DNA of 9,659 bases from Candidatus Helarchaeota archaeon. GTDB taxonomy: Archaea; Asgardarchaeota; Lokiarchaeia; Helarchaeales; HEL-GB-A. Positions 1 to 6,564 of the stretch are shown here, in pieces. Below the pieces are notes generated by a model that worked only from the letters and a program-made list of their open reading frames with translations, was not told the DNA's origin and made no database searches. Location of the stretch: positions 1 to 9,659 of the forward strand of contig JABXJU010000173.1 in the NCBI GenBank assembly GCA_013375405.1, in the 5' to 3' direction. A program made the position numbers and the translations under genes. Numbering within the stretch: position 1 is the first letter of the stretch; each line of letters begins with the position of its first letter.

Positions 1-444
1 TAAAAATTCTCTAGTTGTTTTTAATTCCAATTCAAGTTCTTTTATTTTGTTCTCATAGTCTTCTGTTATACTACCAGATTCCCCTGCTCTTTTCCTAAGG
101 TCATTCAACTTAATTCGTAATTCTTCTCTTTGTTTCTTTATCATCCCTAATTCCGATTCTAACTCATTAATTCTCCAATCCCGATCACCCATTTTATCTT
201 CAAAAGCTTCTATTTCCGCTCTTTGCCTACCAATAATAACCTTAAGTTCCATAACGTCTGTAGGTACCTCAACCATTTCATCCAATTTCTTTTGCTGGCT
301 GTCTGATTTGGCTTGCAACTTGTCAATTTTCTCTTTTTGATCCTTTGTCAATTGGCTTAATTTTCGGACTTCATCTTTTAAAGAAGCCGCACTTTGTTGT
401 TTTTTCTCGAGATCTGTGATCATATCCTCAATATCTTTTGCCAT
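1..444 (-). CDS. Coiled-coil protein, 3' end beyond window
   Basis: The frame opens with ATG at 444 (MAKDIEDMITDLEKK) and stays open for 148 codons to the left edge, so the C-terminus is missing. The visible part is almost entirely charged heptad-type helix rich in Lys, Glu, Gln and Leu. A break near residues 58-64 (around VEVPTDV) splits it into two coiled-coil segments, and a Gly/Ser kink lies near residue 120 (AGESGS). There is no signal peptide, membrane helix or enzyme motif, so it is probably cytosolic. The start lies 13 bases after the stop codon of the longin-GTPase gene, which implies co-transcription. The upstream sequence gives only a weak ribosome-binding match (AGG). A structural partner, tether or effector of the GTPase is an inference from position alone. 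No named family is recognised. Confidence 0.85.
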   Translation of the reverse strand, partial: MAKDIEDMITDLEKKQQSAASLKDEVRKLSQLTKDQKEKIDKLQAKSDSQQKKLDEMVEVPTDVMELKVIIGRQRAEIEAFEDKMGDRDWRINELESELGMIKKQREELRIKLNDLRKRAGESGSITEDYENKIKELELELKTTREFL

Positions 445-457
445 TTTTTATTCAAAC

Positions 458-1903
458 CTAAACGGCTAATTTTTTAATGATGTTCATTCGATGTTCCATA
501 ATTAATTTATGAATTTTATTTTTCCGGTTTTCTAATTGAACCATTTCTTTCTCAAAATCATCCTGATTCATTTCTCGTGCTCCTTTTTTCAAATCACTTA
601 TTGTATTATTAATCTCTAATAGTTCATTTTCTAACCTTGCAATTTCTACTTCGGTATTTTCCCCTGAAGTTGGTGATGGAGCTATAGCTGGTGCGGGTGC
701 TGGCTGTTCAGCAGCAGAAGTACTTGTAGGGACGGCTTCTGATGGTTGTACTTCCGTTACTCCGGGAGGAAGCTCAACTCGAGGAGCTGCCTCCGCCGCT
801 ATAGGTTTCGCGATCTTCTTTTCTTGGACTTGTAGTGCTGCCTCTTGAACTTGACGTGCTAATAATTTTGATTGTTCGCGAAAAATCACAGCCATATCAT
901 CTTCACCTAAGTTCTCCGATAATTCTGCAATATGTTTATAAATTTCAGATGCCTTTAATAAATTTCCTTGCATTATAGCAGCCTCAGCAGTTTCTACTAA
1001 ACTTTCTCTTTCTAGCATTGGTTGGATTAAAGATGTAACGCCACTTGTAACCTCCACCACTTCCCCAATGATATTTAACATCGCTCCTCGTTGGTTTGGA
1101 TCAATTGCAACCAAAGAATAAGTTCTATAACCTAATGCATTTGCTATTTCCTCCGGAGATAAAGCTCCTGGAAGGTCTTGTTTATTTGCGACAATTGCAA
1201 CTCGTGCTTTGGGTGCTTCTTTCTTAATTAAATCAACGAAAAATTTTGATTCTTTTAAGTTATGATTTGTACTATCCACAACGAGGACAATTGCGTCAGA
1301 ACCCTTTACGAATCGGGACCAGATAAACGAGAACTGTTCTTGTCCCGCGAAATCCCACAAATACATATGAAGCGATCCGACCTTAATAGCGGCAACATCT
1401 CCAGTGATAGTTGGGATGTGTTTCATCGGTATTTCCTCTGCACGAATTAACCGTGTGATTGTGGTTTTCCCTACTCCTGAAAAACCAATAAGTGCGATTT
1501 TGGGACGTAACTCTCGAAAAGCCTCATCCGTATCGTGGCGAAGCGATTCATAGGTCTCAGTATCGTAATTTCCTTGAAGAAGGACCTCCGAAAATTTATT
1601 AACAAAAATATCTCGAATATTAATGGTTTCTTCTTTGATATTTTCTTCTTTATCCGTCTGATCGGTAACAAAAATAACGAGAACATTATAATATTTAGAA
1701 GTAGCATAACAAACTTTCATATTAACAATGTTCATAAACTCAACAATATCCTCATTTGAGTGTTGCAAAAAATCTGTTAAGGAGTTGAGAATAGGGGAAA
1801 GTGCTTCCCATGATAAAGATCTTCCGTATTCTCTCTTAAATATGGGCGTTTTTCCTAATAAGACAATAACCTGCCGAAGCAATTTATCCCACTTCTTTAC
1901 CAA
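458..1903 (-). CDS. Longin-like domain fused to Arf-like small GTPase, helical repeat and C-terminal coiled coil
   Basis: The protein has 481 residues. Residues 10-115 look like a longin fold: beta hairpin (VIVLLGKTPIFKREYG), helix (SWEALSPILNSLTDFL), three strands (FMNIVNMKVCYATS, NVLVIFVTD) and a helix near 92-108. Residues 135-285 form an Arf/Rab-type GTPase. G1 is GFSGVGKT (140-147), the G2 Thr is in PTIT (about T165), G3 is WDFAGQE (183-189, catalytic Gln Q188), G4 is NKQD (240-243) and G5 is VAID (265-268). A helical, TPR-like stretch follows (300-350, MQGNLLKASEIYKHIAELSE), then an Ala/Pro linker (366-415) and a coiled coil (417-475). No lipidation motif is seen. The start is TTG; the frame has an in-frame stop upstream with no ATG between, and the next ATG (residue 57) would cut the longin fold. 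No Shine-Dalgarno is visible and a TATA-like site lies at about -30, so the mRNA may be leaderless. The longin call is from pattern only. Confidence 0.85.
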   Translation of the reverse strand: MVKKWDKLLRQVIVLLGKTPIFKREYGRSLSWEALSPILNSLTDFLQHSNEDIVEFMNIVNMKVCYATSKYYNVLVIFVTDQTDKEENIKEETINIRDIFVNKFSEVLLQGNYDTETYESLRHDTDEAFRELRPKIALIGFSGVGKTTITRLIRAEEIPMKHIPTITGDVAAIKVGSLHMYLWDFAGQEQFSFIWSRFVKGSDAIVLVVDSTNHNLKESKFFVDLIKKEAPKARVAIVANKQDLPGALSPEEIANALGYRTYSLVAIDPNQRGAMLNIIGEVVEVTSGVTSLIQPMLERESLVETAEAAIMQGNLLKASEIYKHIAELSENLGEDDMAVIFREQSKLLARQVQEAALQVQEKKIAKPIAAEAAPRVELPPGVTEVQPSEAVPTSTSAAEQPAPAPAIAPSPTSGENTEVEIARLENELLEINNTISDLKKGAREMNQDDFEKEMVQLENRKNKIHKLIMEHRMNIIKKLAV

Positions 1904-1929
1904 TAATTCTAAATATTTTTTTCTTTTAT

Positions 1930-1937
1930 TATTATAA
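1930..1937 (-). promoter_or_regulatory. Candidate TATA box for the longin-GTPase gene
   Basis: The minus strand reads TTATAATA at -34 to -27 relative to the TTG start codon. This is where an archaeal TATA box sits if the transcript begins at, or within a few bases of, the start codon. The lack of a ribosome-binding motif ahead of TTG fits a leaderless mRNA. The region is very AT-rich, so chance matches are likely. Confidence 0.35.
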
Positions 1938-2017
1938 CTCTAAATCTTGACCTTTTTAGCAAAATTGTTGTATGTTAATATAAATAAACTATTAAATTTA
2001 ACGATTCTGAAATATTG

Positions 2018-2037
2018 CTCATTAGGATCATAATGAG
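2018..2037. repeat. Perfect 7-bp inverted repeat in the 246-bp intergenic region
   Basis: CTCATTA (2018-2024) and TAATGAG (2031-2037) are exact reverse complements separated by six bases. The repeat lies about 115 bases upstream of the GTPase start and about 113 bases downstream of the cobalamin radical SAM gene. It could be a dyad operator or an RNA hairpin. No T-run follows it on the minus strand, so a terminator is less likely. Apart from this repeat, a stem-loop at 2109-2127 and a TATA-like site, the region 1904-2149 shows no small gene or RNA gene. Confidence 0.4.
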
Positions 2038-2108
2038 GGGTACTTATAAATTCAATTAGAAAAAGCGACATGAATATTAAAGAAGAGCTGGAGTAAAATT
2101 CCAATATT

Positions 2109-2127
2109 TCCCTCTCCAAGAAAGGGA
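2109..2127 (-). terminator. Stem-loop downstream of the cobalamin radical SAM gene, possible terminator
   Basis: Read on the minus strand, these 19 bases fold into an 8-bp stem (one G-U pair, outer pairs TCCCT/AGGGA) with a three-base loop. The stem begins 22 bases after the stop codon. Only a short T4 tract (2095-2098) follows, which is weak for an archaeal oligo-T terminator. It may instead stabilise the 3' end or mark processing. Confidence 0.4.
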
Positions 2128-2149
2128 TATATTTTAAAAATTGATTAAT

Positions 2150-3703
2150 TTAACTTTTATTGGTTCTATTCTTATTTTGCTGCATTTCCTTCTTCTTCTT
2201 TTTCGCGAAATAGACCCGGTGGAAATACTCTTTTTCATCCAGCGGATCCTTGGGGAGTAATTGTGCAAGCACTCCATATTTTTTCATCCAGCGAAGCCAT
2301 GGGAGTACTGCATCTATAAATTGAATTGCTGTTTGAAAAGGGCCGTACAATTTCAGACCAAGACTTATCTCGAACCAAAGCCTATCGAGCAAATATTGGA
2401 ATCGCAAATGGAATTTTCGATATGCATAAAAGAGTAATAGTTTTAACTCTTCCTTAGTCATGTTTGTTAACTCTAACACTGGGTCCAAGAGTGTAAATCG
2501 GGACCAATCTTGAGGGATTTCCTTTATCAAGCCAGTCTCTAAAGCTTGATCGAAAAATGGAGTGCCAGGATATGGGGTAGCTGATGCAAATACAACAAAT
2601 GATGGCTTTAGGTCAATTACAAATTGAATCGTATCCATAACACTTCGTTTTGTCTCACCTGGAAATCCAAATGCGAGTGAAGCGATCGAATCAATGCCGA
2701 GCTTTCGACACCACTTAAAAACTTTACGAATCTGCTCTACTGATGTCCCTTTCTTCACATTATTAAGAATTTGTTGGCTGCCCGATTCAACGCCAAAGTA
2801 AATCATTCCACACCCGTGGCGGGCCATTTTATTGAGCATATCGAAATCAGGGATATCAACACGCATAGCGCAACCCCAGGGACAATCAATCTTTCGTTTC
2901 TTCATTTCATCGCAGATTTGCCAGACTCGCTTTTTACTTAGGGCAAAACAATCGTCCATAAATCCAATTATTGACTTTTTCCACCTACTTTCAATGTATT
3001 CAATTTCATCTACAACATTTTTAGCACTCCTAGGGCGCCAACGATGTCGAAATAGAGCTGCTTCAGAACAAAAAGAGCAGTTATATGGACATCCCCGACT
3101 ACTAATAAAACTCGCCCCCCTAAACCGTGATCCAAAAAAACGATAATGTTGAACTGGGAATAGATGTCGAGCTGGGAAGGGAAGCGCATCTAAGTCTTCT
3201 ATTAATGGCGCATCTGGATTATGATATATATTCCCATTATGTCGAAATGATAATCCTTTGATATCTTTCAAGGAAGTCCCTTTTTCAAGAGCATTGACTA
3301 AGCGAACAGAAGTGTATTCGCCTTCGCCTCTCAGGCAAAAATCTATACTTTTTGTATAATTTATTGTCTGATCAGGCATGAAGGTAGGATGAGGGCCTCC
3401 CAACATTACCTTTGCATTGGGTGTCACTTCTTTCACAGCATCAGCATAATCCACAGCATAATTCACGCTCGGTGTAAATGCTTGAATACCTACTAAATCG
3501 GGATTGAATTTTTTAATCCACTTTTTAGATTCTTCGGGTGAAAGCTGAAAACAAGCTGCATCTAATGCTTTAACATTATGGTCTTCTTCTTCTAACATTG
3601 CCGCTATATATGCTAAACCTAAGGGAATAGCTGTAAAATTAATGACTGGGTGTTTTTTATACTTAGAAACATGTCCTGCAGGATTGATCAACAGAATTTT
3701 CAT
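2150..3703 (-). CDS. Cobalamin-binding-domain radical SAM protein (class B type)
   Basis: Residue numbers count from the longest frame (528 aa, ATG at 3736). The favoured start is the ATG at 3703 (residue 12, MKILLINPAG), where such domains normally begin, giving 517 aa. Residues 12-150 form a B12-binding Rossmann domain (MLGGPHPTFMP 111-121, GEGE 137-140). The His of the classical DxHxxG motif is absent (LDAACF at 58-63), as in many of this class. After the linker DALPFPARHLFP (183-194) comes the radical SAM core, with C216, C220 and C223 in RGCPYNCSFC, then FMDDCF (259-264), GVESGS (315-320) and FGFPGET (356-362). A helical C-terminal part ends in a Lys-rich tail. Relatives include BchE-like cyclases and methyltransferases, so the substrate cannot be named. 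It is the last gene of the presumed six-gene run, after a 59-base gap. The upstream ATG lacks a ribosome-binding site. Confidence 0.88.
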   Translation of the reverse strand: MKILLINPAGHVSKYKKHPVINFTAIPLGLAYIAAMLEEEDHNVKALDAACFQLSPEESKKWIKKFNPDLVGIQAFTPSVNYAVDYADAVKEVTPNAKVMLGGPHPTFMPDQTINYTKSIDFCLRGEGEYTSVRLVNALEKGTSLKDIKGLSFRHNGNIYHNPDAPLIEDLDALPFPARHLFPVQHYRFFGSRFRGASFISSRGCPYNCSFCSEAALFRHRWRPRSAKNVVDEIEYIESRWKKSIIGFMDDCFALSKKRVWQICDEMKKRKIDCPWGCAMRVDIPDFDMLNKMARHGCGMIYFGVESGSQQILNNVKKGTSVEQIRKVFKWCRKLGIDSIASLAFGFPGETKRSVMDTIQFVIDLKPSFVVFASATPYPGTPFFDQALETGLIKEIPQDWSRFTLLDPVLELTNMTKEELKLLLFYAYRKFHLRFQYLLDRLWFEISLGLKLYGPFQTAIQFIDAVLPWLRWMKKYGVLAQLLPKDPLDEKEYFHRVYFAKKKKKEMQQNKNRTNKS

Positions 3704-3762
3704 GATTATCCGTCGTTTTTTTTTGATAGTATTCATATTACAAATTGGTTAAATAAGACTTT

Positions 3763-4761
3763 TCATAGCAATTCCAAAGGAACCGCACAACAAGATTTAT
3801 GATTTTGAATTTGAAGCCCGTTTTTGGTTGCGTAATGAATTGCTTTTCGCGTTGGAATTTCTATACGATTAATACCTGCTTGGATTGCGTAAAGATCAAT
3901 TTGATTTCTAATTTTTTTTCCAGGACGCATGCAACCCAAACTTATTGGGGTATTTGGAAATAATAATCGGGTAATTGCAATAAATTTTGCAATATTTTGA
4001 GCATTTGGGGTAATATCTTGCATCGGTGTATTTATTGTAGGTATTAATCCAAGCAAAACAATTAAATAAGGATCGCTACTTTTAATGAGATTTAATGCCC
4101 TAATTTCTCCAGAATAAACTCCTTGATTGAGACCAATACACACATGAGGAACAATATAAGGAATTTTTGATTTTTTCAAAAATTTTAGGGATTGAAGATA
4201 ATTATCAGGGGTCTTATCAAGGCCATATACTTCTTGAATCGTTTGTTTATCCCCTACAATATCAAAAGAAACAATATCAATCCCAATTTCTCCCAATTGC
4301 ATGGCTAACTCCTCACTTATGAGCCCGGTGTGTACATTAAGTATTAAATTTGTTTCTTGTTTAATCTTTTTTAGTGTTGGGAGGAATTTAGAAAATGGCA
4401 ACATTGCTTCTTCATTATATCCTCCACTAATCAAGCAGCCGACTTTACCATCACGGTCCAATTTTTTACAAGCATCCCATAATTTTGTTGGTGTCTCAGC
4501 AGGAATCATTAATGATAAGTAATGTTTATTGCAGTGTTTGCACTGAAGTGCACATTGAGTTCCAGTAATTGAGATAGCAGGGAAATTGTCACCGGGAAAA
4601 AAACAGTCTAAAACTGGCTTGAAGTTTTTTTGGCGAATTTTCCACGCAGCAGATAAGAGCTCAGAAAACATTTCTTCATTACAATTTAATAAGAGCTGCA
4701 ATGACTGCTTTCCTGTTACATCTTCTTCCAATTTTTGGAATAATTGTGAAATAAAACTCAT
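3763..4761 (-). CDS. Compact radical SAM protein, candidate subunit of a split (LipS-type) lipoyl synthase
   Basis: The protein has 332 residues. The [4Fe-4S]/SAM motif is C70, C74 and C77 in TGTQCALQCKHC, followed by LISGGYNEE (110-118), which sits at the position of the SAM-binding GGE-type motif, and a TIM-barrel pattern (LNVHTGLIS 141-149, VSFDIVGD 164-171, YIVPHVCIGL 202-211, SLGCMRPG 274-281). Extra cysteines C277, C324 and C325 could serve an auxiliary cluster or sulfur delivery. The sequence resembles the archaeal COG1856 group. In Thermococcus kodakarensis two radical SAM proteins once annotated as biotin-synthase-like (LipS1, LipS2) together make lipoyl groups. This gene sits 18 bases after a lipoyl/octanoyl transferase and near a COG2516-like protein, which matches that set. 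Which LipS number it is cannot be decided here. The ATG start follows AAGGA with 5-base spacing. Radical SAM is near certain; LipS is inference. Confidence 0.82.
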   Translation of the reverse strand: MSFISQLFQKLEEDVTGKQSLQLLLNCNEEMFSELLSAAWKIRQKNFKPVLDCFFPGDNFPAISITGTQCALQCKHCNKHYLSLMIPAETPTKLWDACKKLDRDGKVGCLISGGYNEEAMLPFSKFLPTLKKIKQETNLILNVHTGLISEELAMQLGEIGIDIVSFDIVGDKQTIQEVYGLDKTPDNYLQSLKFLKKSKIPYIVPHVCIGLNQGVYSGEIRALNLIKSSDPYLIVLLGLIPTINTPMQDITPNAQNIAKFIAITRLLFPNTPISLGCMRPGKKIRNQIDLYAIQAGINRIEIPTRKAIHYATKNGLQIQNHKSCCAVPLELL

Positions 4762-4779
4762 TTCATTCCTTATCCTTAA

Positions 4780-5550
4780 TTATAATTTAAAGTTCCATTC
4801 ATCGGTTTTGTATTTTTCGATAATTAGATGTTCCTTGGTATTTAATTCATGTTCAGTTAAATTCTCTATGCTGAATGAGGTGTTTAAAGCCTTTTGATAT
4901 CCTTGAATCAATGCATTTTTAATAGTTTCAAAATTACACTCGCGTTGGGATTCCTGTTGAAGAGTTGTGACTTTCTGATAGACCGAACTAACCACTTTTG
5001 GCTTTTTTCCTGCAGTTTTAACCCGTAAAATAGAGTACATTAATTGAGGATTGTATTGTAACAAGATAGTTCCATGCTGGAGAACCACTCCCTTTTTAAT
5101 TGTTTGAGCATTTCCTGAAATCTTCCGCCCTTTTACAAAAATAGAAGGACAATGATGAATACCATGTTCTGCATTTAGCCCGAAATCTCCAAGAGCAACA
5201 ATAATTCCCTTACATAATATTCGGAATGTTTCATCAATATCCATGGGAAGAAAATTCTCTTTTTTTGCTACAATTGAATATGTAATTTCTCCCATATAAT
5301 CATGATAAACCGCTCCTCCTCCTGTTATTCTACGAACAAAATCTATCCCCAATCTTTTACACGCTTCAATGTCAACTTCATGTCTCATTGATTGATTTCT
5401 TCCAATGGATGCACATGAAGGATGCCAGCGATATAATCGGAAAGTATTTGGGACTCGTTCTTCTATCCGTGCTTGTAATATGGCTTCATCAATTGCCATA
5501 TTTGTATAACCACCGTAAATTTCAAGATCAATCAAACGCCAAGAGCTCAT
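4780..5550 (-). CDS. LipM/LplA-family octanoyl- or lipoyl-protein transferase
   Basis: The protein has 256 residues and covers the whole BPL/LplA/LipB catalytic domain. Near the N-terminus is TNMAIDEAILQ (16-26), then RLYRWHPSCASIGRNQ (38-53), RRITGGGAVYHD (73-84), GRKISGNAQ (141-149, K143 as the conserved lysine) and LQHGTILL (157-164). It lacks the C-terminal accessory domain of E. coli LplA. C134, nine residues before K143, lies where the LipM octanoyltransferase family has its nucleophilic cysteine. This favours transfer of octanoate from acyl-ACP or acyl-CoA to an acceptor protein (for example GcvH or an E2) over ATP-dependent lipoate ligation, although the GGGAVYHD form is also seen in ligases. 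The ATG overlaps the previous stop by four bases (ATGA), giving translational coupling, with GAGG ten bases upstream. Radical SAM genes on both sides suggest octanoylation followed by sulfur insertion. The family is sure; the exact reaction is not. Confidence 0.88.
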   Translation of the reverse strand: MSSWRLIDLEIYGGYTNMAIDEAILQARIEERVPNTFRLYRWHPSCASIGRNQSMRHEVDIEACKRLGIDFVRRITGGGAVYHDYMGEITYSIVAKKENFLPMDIDETFRILCKGIIVALGDFGLNAEHGIHHCPSIFVKGRKISGNAQTIKKGVVLQHGTILLQYNPQLMYSILRVKTAGKKPKVVSSVYQKVTTLQQESQRECNFETIKNALIQGYQKALNTSFSIENLTEHELNTKEHLIIEKYKTDEWNFKL

Positions 5551-6542
5551 TTCAATTTTTCCTCGAATTGTTTAACTATTTGATAAATTTCTTCATCAGT
5601 GAGTGGTCGTGGGTAATTATACAGTTCCTCACCTGGTCGTTCATTATAATATGGTCTATTGCATCCTGAACACCCACTCGTCAAAAATGGTTTACCAGTC
5701 TGGATTATCTCATACAATTTTTCTTTCGGAATTCCAAAATTTATGAGTTCCTTATCCTCATTAAAAGTGAAATCCTTCATTCGACAAATCTTATTTTTTA
5801 TTAAGTATCTAGCAAGTTGCATTTTCCGATATTGAAATAAAGTGGGACGCGATTTGGTTTCAAAATTAGTGCCCTTGATGGGTGTGAATGTAAATAATGC
5901 AGGCAAAACTTTAGAATCTATTACTTGTTGGATGAATTTTACAGCTTCAAACTCAGTTTCACCCAGCCCAATAATTAAATGAGTACTTACATTGGTTTGA
6001 CCAAAAATTGATTGTGCCAGTTCCAAGTTATTAAAATATTTCTCCCATTTATATGGACCTTTCGCCCCTTTTCCTTTAATATTATAAAATAAGGTTCGTG
6101 TAGCTGCATCTAAGGGAATCCCTATTCTGCTAACCTTTAACTCATGTAACTTCTTCATTTGTTCAGCATTTAAAGGTTGTACGGATACAGATAGTGGAAT
6201 ACCTAAGCTATTCAGCGTTTCAACCACGCCAACTAAATCATCGAAAAATCCTGTATAATTTATAGCTTGAATGCAAATTCTTTCAAATTTTTCTTGTTCT
6301 AAGAGCGATTCAAAAGCCTTTTTTACTTCTAAAAGCTCAAATTTTGGCCAAATAATACGGGATAAGTAATCAATTCTTGCTTTACTTTCTCTGGCTTGAG
6401 GACAAAATCCACAATTTGCAAGACATCTCTTTTCCGAAAATAACATTAAATAAGCGGTTGTTGGAATAGCATCAAGTTGCATTTTTACTAGTCCTAAAAC
6501 CGCCGCCGTTCCGACAGATACACGTATATACTCAGAGTTCAA
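5547..6542 (-). CDS. Biotin-synthase-like radical SAM protein, candidate subunit of a split (LipS-type) lipoyl synthase
   Basis: The protein has 331 residues. It opens with YIRVSVGTAAVLGL (5-18) and PTTAYLML, then C40, C44 and C47 in KRCLANCGFCPQARESKA, LSRIIWP (60-66), CIQAINYTGFFDD (90-102), HLIIGLGETE (188-197) and, near the end, C291 and C294 in TSGCSGCNRPYYNERPG (288-304). The layout matches the archaeal COG2516 'biotin synthase-related' group. The C-terminal CxxC is a plausible extra metal- or sulfur-cluster ligand. Placed directly before a LipM/LplA-type transferase (4-bp overlap) and near another small radical SAM gene, it fits one half of the two-protein lipoyl synthase described in Thermococcus. 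True biotin synthase is less likely, as no other biotin gene is here. The start is TTG at 6542, preceded by AGGA ten bases upstream and closed off by an in-frame stop. The gap from the membrane-protein gene is 22 bases. Confidence 0.85.
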   Translation of the reverse strand: MNSEYIRVSVGTAAVLGLVKMQLDAIPTTAYLMLFSEKRCLANCGFCPQARESKARIDYLSRIIWPKFELLEVKKAFESLLEQEKFERICIQAINYTGFFDDLVGVVETLNSLGIPLSVSVQPLNAEQMKKLHELKVSRIGIPLDAATRTLFYNIKGKGAKGPYKWEKYFNNLELAQSIFGQTNVSTHLIIGLGETEFEAVKFIQQVIDSKVLPALFTFTPIKGTNFETKSRPTLFQYRKMQLARYLIKNKICRMKDFTFNEDKELINFGIPKEKLYEIIQTGKPFLTSGCSGCNRPYYNERPGEELYNYPRPLTDEEIYQIVKQFEEKLK

Positions 6543-6564
6543 CTTTGTTTAGTCCTGTGCTTTA

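Noticed and set aside
1262..1937. Several plus- and minus-strand frames of 60-80 codons inside the GTPase gene
   Set aside because: They lie in other frames of a clearly coding, motif-bearing gene, with low-complexity translations and no ribosome-binding support.
2018..2037. Inverted repeat as an intrinsic terminator
   Set aside because: The stem is AT-rich and no T-run follows on the transcribed strand; a protein-binding dyad is at least as likely.
2832..3146. Plus-strand 104-codon frame
   Set aside because: It is antisense to the radical SAM core of the cobalamin protein, including the cysteine motif, and has no features of its own.
5547..6542. Authentic biotin synthase (BioB)
   Set aside because: There is biotin-synthase-like similarity only in the radical SAM core; no other biotin gene is nearby and the context is lipoyl-related.
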